Below, one piece after another: positions 14,316 to 21,488 of a stretch of 22,174 bases of DNA (position 1 is the first letter of the stretch; every line of letters starts with the position of its first letter). The stretch is from CAZYVA01 sp964650695 (GTDB lineage: Bacteria > Bacillota > Clostridia > Lachnospirales > Lachnospiraceae). The stretch covers positions 1 through 22,174 of the forward strand of contig CAZYVA010000021.1 in NCBI GenBank assembly GCA_964650695.1. The letters are read 5' to 3'. The notes beneath the pieces were generated by a model. The model searched no databases and was not told where the DNA came from. It saw only the letters and a program-made list of their open reading frames with translations. Both the position numbers and the translations under genes were made by a program.

Positions 14316-15470
14316 CTATACCCCGATTCCAAAAATTGCCATAAAAGTCCCAGCCGCTACCGCCGTTCCGATAACCCCGGCAACATTCGGCCCCATCGCA
14401 TGCATCAAAAGGAAATTGGTCGGGTCTGCCTCCGAGCCGACCTTCTGGGACACTCTGGCCGCCATCGGCACCGCCGATACACCGGCGGATCCAATCAACG
14501 GGTTAACCTTTCCATGGGTTGCGATACACATCAGCTTCCCAAACAGGACGCCCGCCGCCGTGCCAACCATAAACGCGACCAGCCCCAAAATCACAATCTT
14601 AATCGTATCCCAATTCAGGAATGCTTCCGCGCTGGTTGTCGCCCCTACGGAAGTACCCAAAAGGATGACCACGATATACATCAATGCATTGGACGCCGTA
14701 TCCGTGAGCTGCCTTACCACACCGCTCTCCCGGAACAGGTTCCCCAGCATCAGCATACCGACTAACGGCGCAGTCGTCGGCAGTATCATACAGACCACAA
14801 TCGTAACAATGATGGGGAACAGGATCCGCTCCAGCTTCGATACCGGGCGAAGCTGCTCCATCTTGATTTTCCGTTCCTTTTCCGTCGTAAACAATTTCAT
14901 GATCGGGGGCTGGATGATCGGCACCAGAGCCATATAGGAATAGGCCGCCACCGCGATCGGTCCCATGATGGACGTCTGCTGCAATTTCCCCGCAAGGAAG
15001 ATCGAAGTCGGGCCGTCCGCGCCGCCGATGATCGAAACCGCCGCGGCCGCCTTGTCTGAAAACCCCATCGCCATCGCTCCGAGATAGGCGGTAAAAATGC
15101 CAAACTGCGCCGCCGCCCCCAGAAGGAAGCTCTTTGGGTTTGCAATCAACGGGCCAAAATCCGTCATCGCCCCGACGCCCATGAAAATCAGGGATGGCAG
15201 GATGGCCCACTCATCCAGCACATAGAAATAGTAGAGGAGCCCTCCCGTCCCATTCGCCGCGTCCTCCGGATGCAGCATAATATCCGGGTAAATATTCACC
15301 AAAAGCATACCAAACGCAATCGGGACCAGGAGCAGAGGTTCAAACCCATGCCGGATTGCTAAATACAGGAAAAAACATGCAACAGCAATCATGATCAGAT
15401 TCCCGCCCGAAAGGTTCAAAAAAGCAGTCTGTTGTATGAGGTTTCCCAATGTGTTCAATATATATTCCAT
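14316..15470 (-). CDS. Na+-pumping decarboxylase beta subunit (OadB/MmdB/GcdB)
   Basis: The product is 384 residues from the ATG at 15470, which has GGAGG 6 to 7 nt upstream; a GTG 7 codons earlier lacks such a site. It is a polytopic membrane protein with the highly conserved 'IIGGADGPTSIF' motif (Asp152), the Na+- and proton-linked site of OadB, and a second conserved end 'GPNVAGVIGTAVAAG'. It decarboxylates carboxybiotin and pumps two Na+ out. It cannot be assigned to oxaloacetate, methylmalonyl-CoA or glutaconyl-CoA systems by sequence reading, since the subunit is shared among all three. Its upstream neighbour, the biotin carrier, ends 21 nt before. Confidence 0.92.
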   Translation of the reverse strand: MEYILNTLGNLIQQTAFLNLSGGNLIMIAVACFFLYLAIRHGFEPLLLVPIAFGMLLVNIYPDIMLHPEDAANGTGGLLYYFYVLDEWAILPSLIFMGVGAMTDFGPLIANPKSFLLGAAAQFGIFTAYLGAMAMGFSDKAAAAVSIIGGADGPTSIFLAGKLQQTSIMGPIAVAAYSYMALVPIIQPPIMKLFTTEKERKIKMEQLRPVSKLERILFPIIVTIVVCMILPTTAPLVGMLMLGNLFRESGVVRQLTDTASNALMYIVVILLGTSVGATTSAEAFLNWDTIKIVILGLVAFMVGTAAGVLFGKLMCIATHGKVNPLIGSAGVSAVPMAARVSQKVGSEADPTNFLLMHAMGPNVAGVIGTAVAAGTFMAIFGIGV

Positions 15471-15491
15471 TTTCTGACCTCCAGCTTTCAC

Positions 15492-15860
15492 CTAGTTTAA
15501 TGTCGCCAAAACCGCCCCTGCCTCGATCGGGTCGCCAACAGCCACATCAATGCTTGCAACAGTCCCATCCTGCGGTGCCACAACCGGGATCTCCATCTTC
15601 ATCGCCTCGATGATCACAACCGCGTCGCCTTTTTTTACCTTTTCCCCGACACGCTTCTCCACCTTAAAGACTTTCCCGGCCGCTCCCGCTTTCACTTCAA
15701 TTGAGCCCGCACCGGTTTTCGGCGCTGCTTTCGGTGCCGGAGCTGCCTTTGGCATTACCGGCGCTGCCGCTTTCGGCGCGGATGCTGCCGGGACCGCCCC
15801 GTTTTCTTCTACTGTCACATCATAAACATTCCCATTGACTGTAATGGTATAATTTTTCAT
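15492..15860 (-). CDS. Biotin carboxyl carrier protein (MmdC/GcdC type)
   Basis: The product is 122 residues from the ATG at 15860, with AGGAGGA about 7 nt upstream; an in-frame ATG 11 codons earlier has no such site. The N-terminal 20 residues are a small strand-rich head ('YTITVNGNVYDVTVEE'), followed by an Ala/Pro/Lys-rich flexible linker (about 22-50) that swings the carrier. The biotinyl domain carries Lys88 in 'EAMKME', with glycines ahead in 'GAAGKV' and 'GDAVV'. It shuttles CO2 between the carboxyltransferases and the pump subunit. It is probably the only carrier for both carboxyltransferases encoded here. The upstream OadG-like gene ends 17 nt before it. Confidence 0.93.
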   Translation of the reverse strand: MKNYTITVNGNVYDVTVEENGAVPAASAPKAAAPVMPKAAPAPKAAPKTGAGSIEVKAGAAGKVFKVEKRVGEKVKKGDAVVIIEAMKMEIPVVAPQDGTVASIDVAVGDPIEAGAVLATLN

Positions 15861-15877
15861 TTTCCATTCCTCCTGAT

Positions 15878-16669
15878 TTATCTCGAATTCCACTTGTTCG
15901 ATGGACGGCGGCGGATACCCCGCACGACAAAACCGTCCGCTGCTGTCCCTTCTGCCGCTGCGACTGCCGCCGCAATCACAGCAATAAGTTCTCCATCATC
16001 TATGCCCTGTCCGTCCGGCACCGCTTCTTCCTCTGCCTTGCTTATGACAGCTTCCGCGGCCGGTTCCGCCTGCTCAGGCGCTTTTTCCTTCCTGCTGAAA
16101 GCCGCCTGGAGCTTCGGTATGAAATGGAACAGGGAAATAATAAGCGCAATCAGAATCAGCACGCAGAATACCGTGCCCATGCCAAGCAGCGTATTCAATC
16201 CCGCTTTCCGCAAAATCTCCCCCGTCTCCATATCCGCGCTGACCGTCAGGCTCTCCAACTGCCCACTCGTTTCGTCAAACACAAAAACAATCACGCCGTC
16301 CCTGTCCTCAAACTGGGCCGGCGCCCGCAGCTCAACACTTCCGTTCTGGGCCTTACAGGTATAAGCGTCATGCCCAAGATACGCGCCGCATTCTTCCACA
16401 CCCGCCTGCCAGCTTTTCAATACCGAAACAAACGCGTCCGCGTCAAACGTCAGCCCGGCCTGCGCCAACTGGAGATTTACGGAAAACTCGGACATGCTGT
16501 ACCACTGTTCCAATGTCAGGTCGTCCGCACTCGAACAGTAGCTGATGATAAATTCTGCAGTCTCCTCCATGCTATCCTCGTCGTACTGGGCTTCTGTCTG
16601 GTTTCCGCAGGCGGTAAAGCAAAGCATGGCAGCAAGCACACAAACCCATAAGCTTATTTTCTTCTTCAA
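15878..16669 (-). CDS. OadG-like gamma subunit with N-terminal lipoprotein domain
   Basis: I place the start at a TTG at 16669, preceded by AGAGAGGTGAGG; it gives 263 residues with a clean lipoprotein signal, 'LCFTAC', lipidated Cys21. A GTG eight codons earlier would overlap the mmdA-like stop and puts charged residues ahead of the signal. Residues 22-150 are an extracytoplasmic domain resembling DUF3887. At about 160-183 is one membrane helix with 'GMGTVFCVLILI', the OadG signature, then an Ala/Glu/Pro-rich cytoplasmic linker and the short conserved end 'VRGIRRRPSNKW'. OadG holds the alpha and beta parts together. Normal OadG is about 80-120 residues, so this is a fusion or extended form. 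Confidence 0.85.
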   Translation of the reverse strand: MKKKISLWVCVLAAMLCFTACGNQTEAQYDEDSMEETAEFIISYCSSADDLTLEQWYSMSEFSVNLQLAQAGLTFDADAFVSVLKSWQAGVEECGAYLGHDAYTCKAQNGSVELRAPAQFEDRDGVIVFVFDETSGQLESLTVSADMETGEILRKAGLNTLLGMGTVFCVLILIALIISLFHFIPKLQAAFSRKEKAPEQAEPAAEAVISKAEEEAVPDGQGIDDGELIAVIAAAVAAAEGTAADGFVVRGIRRRPSNKWNSR

Positions 16670-16682
16670 TTGCCTCACCTCT

Positions 16683-18122
16683 CTAAACCGCACCGTGTTT
16701 TTTCATCGGACGGCCTTCCTTCTTTGTATATAACATTTCCAGTGCGCCGATGACGTATTTCCTCGTATCCGCCGGCTCAATCAAGGTGTCTACATATCCT
16801 CTGCGCGCTGCGGAAACGGGGCTTGATTGTAGGGCTTGATATTCCGCTGCCTTTTCTTTCAAAGTCTCCGCGTCCGCGTCCGCATACATGATCTTGGCAG
16901 CCAGGTCCGCGTCCATCGTGCCAATCTCTGCCGATGGCCATGCATAAACCATATCTGCACCGATGGCTTTGCTATTCATCGCCACATAAGCGCTCCCAAA
17001 TGCTTTCCCGACCACCACGTTTATCTTCGGTACAGTCGCGTTCGCAAATGCATAAACCAACTTCGCCGCCGCTTTTGCCAAACGCTTTTCCGAACACATG
17101 GACGCCTTAAACCCGGATACGTTCGTCAATGTCAGCACCGGAATATTGAACGCATCACAAAATTCCACAAACCTTGCCCCTTTCTCCGCGCCCCTTGCTG
17201 AAAGAGAACCGTCAAATTCCGCTGTCACCTCTGCGTTGTCATTATAAACTTTGGAACGGTTCGCCACCGCGCCCACCGTCATGCCATTTAAACGGATAAA
17301 TCCTGTCACCATATCTTTCGCGTACTCTTTTTTTGTCTCGAAAAAAACGCCGCCGTCCGAAATCTCTGCCAAAACCATTGCGGTATCCTCCACGGCACGC
17401 TCCAGGTTTTCACAAGTGCGGTTCAGATCATCCGTGCATTCCGCGCAGACCGTTTCCTCCGCATTGTTTGCCGGGAGCATCCCAACCAAGGAACGGATCT
17501 GTGCCAGGATCTCCGGTTCTGTGCCTGTCCCGTCCACGAGGCCGCTTTCTTCACTCTGGAACTTCGCTGAAGAAGTATCACATTTGGAAACTGTATTCCC
17601 TAAAATAGCATTTGGGGAGTTGACAAACAGCCTTGCCTCGTCCGCTTCCATAAACGTAAAATCGGTAAGCCCCGGTATTACGGAAAGGCCGCCGCCGCAG
17701 GCTCCAAAAACCGCTGTCACCTGCACAACCACACCGGAAGCCAGCGCCTGTTTCCGGTACAATGCGCCGAACGCCTCCAAAGCGTCCGTTGCCTCCTGAA
17801 GCCGGAATCCCGCGCAATCAATAAGCCCAATCACTGGCGCGCCCATCTTCATTGCCATATCATAAATATTTGCAATCTTTCTTCCATGCATTTCACCAAC
17901 CGCTCCTTTTAACACCGAAGCGTCCTGACTGTACACATAGGCCAGATTGCCGTCAATCACCCCGTATCCGGTCACTACACCGTCCGCCGGAGTCGCTTTT
18001 TCCTGCACGCCGAAATCCGTCGCCCTTGCCGTAACAGCGCCGCCGATTTCCACGAAGCTTCCCGCGTCAAGCAATTGCTCAATCCTTCTGCGGGCCGCGC
18101 TTTCCGTTACCATGTTGTCCAT
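16683..18122 (-). CDS. Acyl-CoA-type carboxyltransferase (MmdA/PccB-like)
   Basis: The product is 479 residues from the ATG at 18122, which has GGAGGG 7 nt upstream; an ATG five codons earlier has only AGG nearby. It shows the two crotonase-type halves of acyl-CoA carboxyltransferases: 'DCAGFRLQEATDALEAFG' then 'GACGGGLSVIPGLTDFTFM' in the N-half, and 'NVSGFKAS', 'GKAFGSAYVAMNSKAIGAD' and 'AWPSAEIGTM' in the C-half. The usual 'DSGGARIQEG' and 'GGAY' forms are changed, so substrate (methylmalonyl-CoA, glutaconyl-CoA, malonyl-CoA or other) cannot be read. It heads the operon, 13 nt before the OadG-like gene, and would feed CO2 to the shared biotin carrier. Confidence 0.85.
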   Translation of the reverse strand: MDNMVTESAARRRIEQLLDAGSFVEIGGAVTARATDFGVQEKATPADGVVTGYGVIDGNLAYVYSQDASVLKGAVGEMHGRKIANIYDMAMKMGAPVIGLIDCAGFRLQEATDALEAFGALYRKQALASGVVVQVTAVFGACGGGLSVIPGLTDFTFMEADEARLFVNSPNAILGNTVSKCDTSSAKFQSEESGLVDGTGTEPEILAQIRSLVGMLPANNAEETVCAECTDDLNRTCENLERAVEDTAMVLAEISDGGVFFETKKEYAKDMVTGFIRLNGMTVGAVANRSKVYNDNAEVTAEFDGSLSARGAEKGARFVEFCDAFNIPVLTLTNVSGFKASMCSEKRLAKAAAKLVYAFANATVPKINVVVGKAFGSAYVAMNSKAIGADMVYAWPSAEIGTMDADLAAKIMYADADAETLKEKAAEYQALQSSPVSAARRGYVDTLIEPADTRKYVIGALEMLYTKKEGRPMKKHGAV

Positions 18123-18167
18123 AGTATCGCCCTCCATTTTCCTAACCTGTCTGAAACTCTGTCCTTC

Positions 18168-18196
18168 ATAAAACTATAATACTATATTGGGGTCAA
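18168..18196 (-). promoter_or_regulatory. Candidate promoter of the decarboxylase operon
   Basis: On the minus strand TTGACC, 17 nt, then TTTTAT. The -35 box lies inside one arm of the palindrome at 18186-18214, so a protein binding that palindrome could block the promoter. The -10 is a 4 of 6 match only. Confidence 0.4.
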
Positions 18197-18214
18197 ATAG
18201 GATTTGACCCCAAT
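18186..18214. repeat. Near-perfect palindrome with GGGGTCAAA core, copy 1
   Basis: ATTGGGGTCAAAT (18186-18198) and ATTTGACCCCAAT (18202-18214) are 13-bp perfect inverted arms with a 3-nt centre. It has no T-tract on either side and overlaps a candidate -35 box. A second copy of the core lies at 20562. The remainder of 18123-18587 holds the MATE promoter and leader. Confidence 0.7.
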
Positions 18215-18408
18215 TCTCTGCCGATTATATTATATCCTCACCGCCCAAAACGCGCAACTATTTTCTTTGGGATTGTTAATGATTCGTCATTGTTGGGTTT
18301 CCTATACCCCGTATCCAAAAAAAGACGGGTGAAAACATTGGAAGAAAACTCAGGAGAATCTGCATTTTTACTATATCTGCGGCAGAAAAAAATTGTTCAA
18401 AACTTCCA

Positions 18409-18438
18409 TTGAAATGTGTTGGATTTAAATATTATAAT
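18409..18438 (+). promoter_or_regulatory. SigA-type promoter of the riboswitch and MATE gene
   Basis: TTGAAA (18409-18414), 18 nt, then TATAAT (18433-18438). Transcription would start near 18445, just before the structured leader. Confidence 0.7.
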
Positions 18439-18456
18439 GCTTGGGTAAATTCATAA

Positions 18457-18561
18457 AGGCAAACCACGACACACGCAGCGCCTGGCGCGTAAGACTGATT
18501 ACGATACGGAGCCTCGGCTGTGTGCGTAAAAAAACGCATGGGTATCCGTGCGTATTTTTTT
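18457..18561 (+). promoter_or_regulatory. Riboswitch-like leader, candidate guanidine-IV (mepA motif)
   Basis: A structured RNA fills the space between the promoter and the ribosome site of a MepA-type MATE transporter. A closing stem ACG(A)CACAC (18466-18474) pairs with GTGTGCGT (18520-18527). Inside is a 5-bp hairpin CGTAA/TTACG (18488-18503) and a GC-rich segment. Then follows an intrinsic terminator. ACGCA/TGCGT arms occur four times (ACGCA at 18473 and 18534, TGCGT at 18523 and 18549), so aptamer closing, antiterminator (18523 with 18534) and terminator pairings exclude each other. Guanidine-IV riboswitches are known to precede MepA-like MATE genes in Clostridia; that family assignment rests on context and not on a covariance model. 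Confidence 0.65.
18534..18561 (+). terminator. Intrinsic terminator of the leader
   Basis: ACGCATGG and CCGTGCGT form an 8-bp stem (one T·G pair) with a 4-nt loop, followed by A and seven T residues. It ends 26 nt before the MATE start codon and so can shut the gene off. Confidence 0.85.
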
Positions 18562-18587
18562 GCCTATTTTAAGTAGGAGGAATAAAT

Positions 18588-20579
18588 ATGGGAAAAAACA
18601 ATTATCTCGGAACAGAAAAGGTGAGCCGTCTGCTTTTGCAGTTTGCAATCCCCAGTACACTGGCTCTTATCATTGCCTGCCTGTATAACATCGTAGATCA
18701 GATATTTGTAGGAAATGGCGTCGGCTACCTTGGCAATGCCGCCACTGGGATTATTTTTCCCATCACAGTGGTAGGATGGGGCGCATCCGTCCTGTTCGGT
18801 GATGGAATGGCAACTTTCCTGAGCCTGTCGCAAGGACAGGGTAACACACAGGGAGCCGGCCGGTCTGTGGCAAACAGTATTTTGGGATCTTTCTTTTCAG
18901 GCCTTGCCATCATTGCGGTCTGCTACGCCTTGGGGGATCCCATACTGTATACTTTGGGCGCAACGGAGGCAACGATAGGGCTGACGAGAGATTACGGTCA
19001 TATCATCTTTATCATGATGCCCTTTGCTCTCGTGCAGAATACGCTTGCGTCCATCATCCGTGCAGACGGAAGCCCGAAATATTCTATGGCGGCTATGGTA
19101 ACAGGTGCAGTCATCAATATGATTGGCGATCCGGTGGCTATTTTCGTTCTGGATTTAGGTATTAAAGGCGCTGCCTATGCAACGATCCTTGGGCAGTTCG
19201 TAAGCTTCCTTATCTGTGTCGCTTACCTGCGCCGCAGCCGGGTATTCCGGGTGAAAGCCGCAGATTTCATTCCGAGCTGGAAGCATCTAAAGCCCATCCT
19301 GCCATTGGGATGCGGAAGCTTTCTGACCCAACTGTGCATCGTCGCGACAACGATCGTCAATAATATCCTGCTTAAATCCTACGGCGCAGAGAGTATTTAC
19401 GGATCGGACATTCCCTTGTCAGCTTTCGTAGTCATCATCAAGCTCTTTCAGATTATATTGAATATTGCCTGCGGGATTACGGCTGGCGCCCTGCCGATCA
19501 TGGGGTATAATTATGGGGCGAAGCTGTACGGCCGGGTAAAAGAAACATTTAAGCTGGTAGTGTTCTCCACGCTGAGCGTTTGTGCCATTGCCACCATTTT
19601 TTTCGAGAGCGTCCCGATGGTTTTCATAAGGATGTTCGGAAATGACGGCGGCAAATTATATGTTGATTTTGCTACAGGCTGCCTTCGGATTTATCTTTCG
19701 CTTCTTATCTTTACCTGCCTGCAAAAAGCATGTGCCATGTTCCTGCAGTCCATCGGCCACGCAAAAGCTGCCGTTCCACTCTCCGTTCTCCGCGATGTCC
19801 TGCTCATTGTTTTGGCTATTGTCATGCCGCTGCAGATGGGCATCCGGGGGATCTTATGGTCTGCACCTGTGGCCGACATGGCTGCAATGCTTATCACAGT
19901 TCCTGTAGTGGCCGGCGTCTGGAAACATCTTCATGAGGTTCCTGATACGGGGGCAGAAACTGTCCGGAATGTACTGCAGAAATCACATCCGGGCGTTATC
20001 GTCACGATTGCCCGCGAACACGGCTCGGCTGGAAAACGGATTGGCCAACTGGTGGCCCAAAAGATGGATGTGCCTTTCTACTACAAGGAGATGACTGCTT
20101 TAGCGGCTAAAGAAAGCGGGTTGGCAAAGGAGTATATTTCGGGAATCAATTCCAATCCCGATGCGGTTATGCACGAATTATATCTCAGCACCAACGTTGT
20201 CCGTCAGGCGGTTGCCGCTCAGAGCAAGGCTATCAACATGATTGCGGACATGGGTTCCTGCGTAATCGTGGGCCGCGCGGCAGACTTTGTCCTGCAGGGA
20301 CGGGATAGGCTTGTGAGAATCTTTATCCATGCGCCAAAATCCTACCGGATGAAAAAAGTCATGGAAATGTATGGCGACAGCGAGGAACAGGCAAGACAAA
20401 GCCTGAATCATTCTGACGGCGCCAGAAGCGCTTATTATAAAACGATCTCCGGCAATGAGTGGGGCAATCCCCATAATTATGAGTTGTGCGTAGACAGTTC
20501 CATTGGCGAAGAAGGCACGGCTAATCTGATTTGTGATTATATACTTCATGTAAAAGATGATGGGGTCAAAAGTCTTTGA
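18588..20579 (+). CDS. MATE efflux transporter fused to a cytidylate-kinase-like domain
   Basis: The product is 663 residues; the ATG at 18588 has AGGAGG 7 nt upstream. Residues 1-450 are a MepA-type MATE transporter of about 12 membrane segments, with 'FAIPSTLALIIACLYNIVDQIFVG' at the start and 'SIIRADGSPKYSM' in the middle. It should export a cationic compound in exchange for Na+ or H+. From about residue 467 a soluble domain begins with 'IVTIAREHGSAGKRIGQLVA', a P-loop of the cytidylate-kinase-like family (GSAGKR at 479-484), followed by 'DVPFYYKEM' and 'SCVIVGRAADFVL', and ends near 655. The domain could phosphorylate a small substrate or sense nucleotide. The last residues and stop are encoded by a palindrome shared with 18186. 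Controlled by the leader just upstream. Confidence 0.9.
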   Translation: MGKNNYLGTEKVSRLLLQFAIPSTLALIIACLYNIVDQIFVGNGVGYLGNAATGIIFPITVVGWGASVLFGDGMATFLSLSQGQGNTQGAGRSVANSILGSFFSGLAIIAVCYALGDPILYTLGATEATIGLTRDYGHIIFIMMPFALVQNTLASIIRADGSPKYSMAAMVTGAVINMIGDPVAIFVLDLGIKGAAYATILGQFVSFLICVAYLRRSRVFRVKAADFIPSWKHLKPILPLGCGSFLTQLCIVATTIVNNILLKSYGAESIYGSDIPLSAFVVIIKLFQIILNIACGITAGALPIMGYNYGAKLYGRVKETFKLVVFSTLSVCAIATIFFESVPMVFIRMFGNDGGKLYVDFATGCLRIYLSLLIFTCLQKACAMFLQSIGHAKAAVPLSVLRDVLLIVLAIVMPLQMGIRGILWSAPVADMAAMLITVPVVAGVWKHLHEVPDTGAETVRNVLQKSHPGVIVTIAREHGSAGKRIGQLVAQKMDVPFYYKEMTALAAKESGLAKEYISGINSNPDAVMHELYLSTNVVRQAVAAQSKAINMIADMGSCVIVGRAADFVLQGRDRLVRIFIHAPKSYRMKKVMEMYGDSEEQARQSLNHSDGARSAYYKTISGNEWGNPHNYELCVDSSIGEEGTANLICDYILHVKDDGVKSL

Positions 20580-20583
20580 CCCC
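20562..20583. repeat. Palindrome with GGGGTCAAA core, copy 2
   Basis: GGGGTCAAA (20562-20570) and TTTGACCCC (20575-20583) with a 4-nt centre. It covers the last five codons and the stop of the MATE fusion and lies 25 bp after the convergent spoIIID stop. It may act as a two-way transcription end for both genes, though no T-run follows. Confidence 0.7.
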
Positions 20584-20607
20584 TATGATTGGAATGAGGA
20601 GCTGATT

Positions 20608-20895
20608 TTATAGGGAATTTCTATTTCTCTTTTTCCCCAGTACCTGCTGCCTGTGCAGGTATTTTTCCCTTGTCGCCATCCCTCCCCGGATATGGCGTTC
20701 CGATTTATTATGATCCAACACCTTTCTTGCCTGTCCGGCTAAAGAGGGATTGATTTTCTGTAAACGCTCTGTTACATCTTTATGTATCGTACTCTTACTC
20801 ACCCCGAATTCCTTTGCCGTCTGCCTCACGGTAGCTTCATGCTCGATAATATAATTTGCAATTTCCACAGCTCTCTCCTCAATATAATCTTTCAT
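20608..20895 (-). CDS. spoIIID: Sporulation transcription factor SpoIIID
   Basis: The product is 95 residues (93 in Bacillus subtilis) from an ATG at 20895; the ribosome site AGGGG is weak, 7 nt upstream. It starts 'KDYIEERAVEIANYIIEHEATVRQTAKEFGVSKSTIHKD', which is the SpoIIID helix-turn-helix, and ends with 'GGMATREKY' and a basic tail. SpoIIID is made in the mother cell under SigE and turns on or off many sporulation genes, including sigK. A good SigE-type promoter lies 28-56 bp upstream. It is a single gene, convergent with the MATE fusion. The presence of this gene marks the organism as a spore former or a recent descendant of one. Confidence 0.95.
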   Translation of the reverse strand: MKDYIEERAVEIANYIIEHEATVRQTAKEFGVSKSTIHKDVTERLQKINPSLAGQARKVLDHNKSERHIRGGMATREKYLHRQQVLGKKRNRNSL

Positions 20896-20922
20896 GGATA
20901 AACCCCTGCATAGCTTTTTTAC

Positions 20923-20951
20923 AATCTATGCAAAGCAGAAAAGGAGTATTC
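20923..20951 (-). promoter_or_regulatory. SigE-type promoter of spoIIID
   Basis: On the minus strand GAATACT, 14 nt, then CATAGATT, against the SigE pattern KMATATT and CATACAMT (6 of 7 and 6 of 8 matches). The inverted repeat TGCATAG (20907-20913)/CTATGCA (20926-20932) overlaps the -10 and could serve feedback by SpoIIID or another factor. Confidence 0.6.
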
Positions 20952-21097
20952 TTGCAAATCAGATAATCGGTGGACCCTTACATATTCAAACCGGTCCAGG
21001 AATGCCGGGATGCCAGGCGCGAAAGACCCAATCCAAACGCCGGCCCCATACACAGGAGTCCCCATCCTTTTGCCCTATCGGATCGGGAAGCCTCATA

Positions 21098-21475
21098 TCA
21101 ATACCCCAGCTTGTGAAACAGCTTTTCCACCTCATCCGGCTTCAGCACCTTGCCTGTGCTTGCAACCTGCTCATTGACCACAAGGGCGGGCATACTCATC
21201 ACGCCATATGCCATGACTTTCTGCAAATCGGTGACATACTCCACATCCACAGCAAGTCCCATCGACTTTACCGCTGTCTGCGTATTCTCCAGTAGGGTAT
21301 GGCAGTTCTTGCATCCGCTGCCCAGCACCTTCACGCCCTGCACCTTTCCCTCCGCGGCGCAATCACGCCCACAGCCACAGGCAGGCGCTTCTGCCTCATA
21401 GGTTTCTGCTTTGCCATTGCAGGCACAAGCCGACGAGGGCGCTTCCTCTTTCTTTTTTCCGAATCCAAACATCAT
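21098..21475 (-). CDS. Thioredoxin-like protein with Cys-rich N-terminus
   Basis: The product is 125 residues from the ATG at 21475, 7 nt after AAGGAG (a second ATG follows directly). Residues about 45-125 are a small thioredoxin fold of the redox-active disulfide protein type: 'VKVLGSGCKNCHTLL' with the CKNC site (Cys55, Cys58) and 'GVMSMPALVVN' with the cis-Pro. The first 40 residues carry five more cysteines (17, 19, 33, 35, 39) in 'ACAC' and 'ACGCGRDC', which looks like a metal-binding extension. There is no signal peptide, so it acts inside the cell. It lies 13 bp after the permease, a pairing seen with ArsP/YraQ-like permeases. A link to metal or metalloid handling is an inference. Confidence 0.85.
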   Translation of the reverse strand: MMFGFGKKKEEAPSSACACNGKAETYEAEAPACGCGRDCAAEGKVQGVKVLGSGCKNCHTLLENTQTAVKSMGLAVDVEYVTDLQKVMAYGVMSMPALVVNEQVASTGKVLKPDEVEKLFHKLGY

Positions 21476-21488
21476 CTAAAATCTCCTT

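Noticed and set aside
14211..14765. Long plus-strand open frame across the OadA/OadB junction
   Set aside because: It is antisense to two well-conserved genes, has no ribosome site, and its translation shows no recognisable fold.
18457..18527. c-di-GMP-I (GEMM) riboswitch, because of GGCAAACC
   Set aside because: The conserved ACGCAAAGCC and GGCCTA parts do not follow in the needed places, and the hairpin after AAACC is missing. A MATE gene downstream fits guanidine-IV better.
18457..18565. ZTP, cobalamin, TPP or T-box leader
   Set aside because: None of the core motifs (such as CCGCCTGGGC, the B12 box, CTGAGA or the T-box GGTGG) is present.
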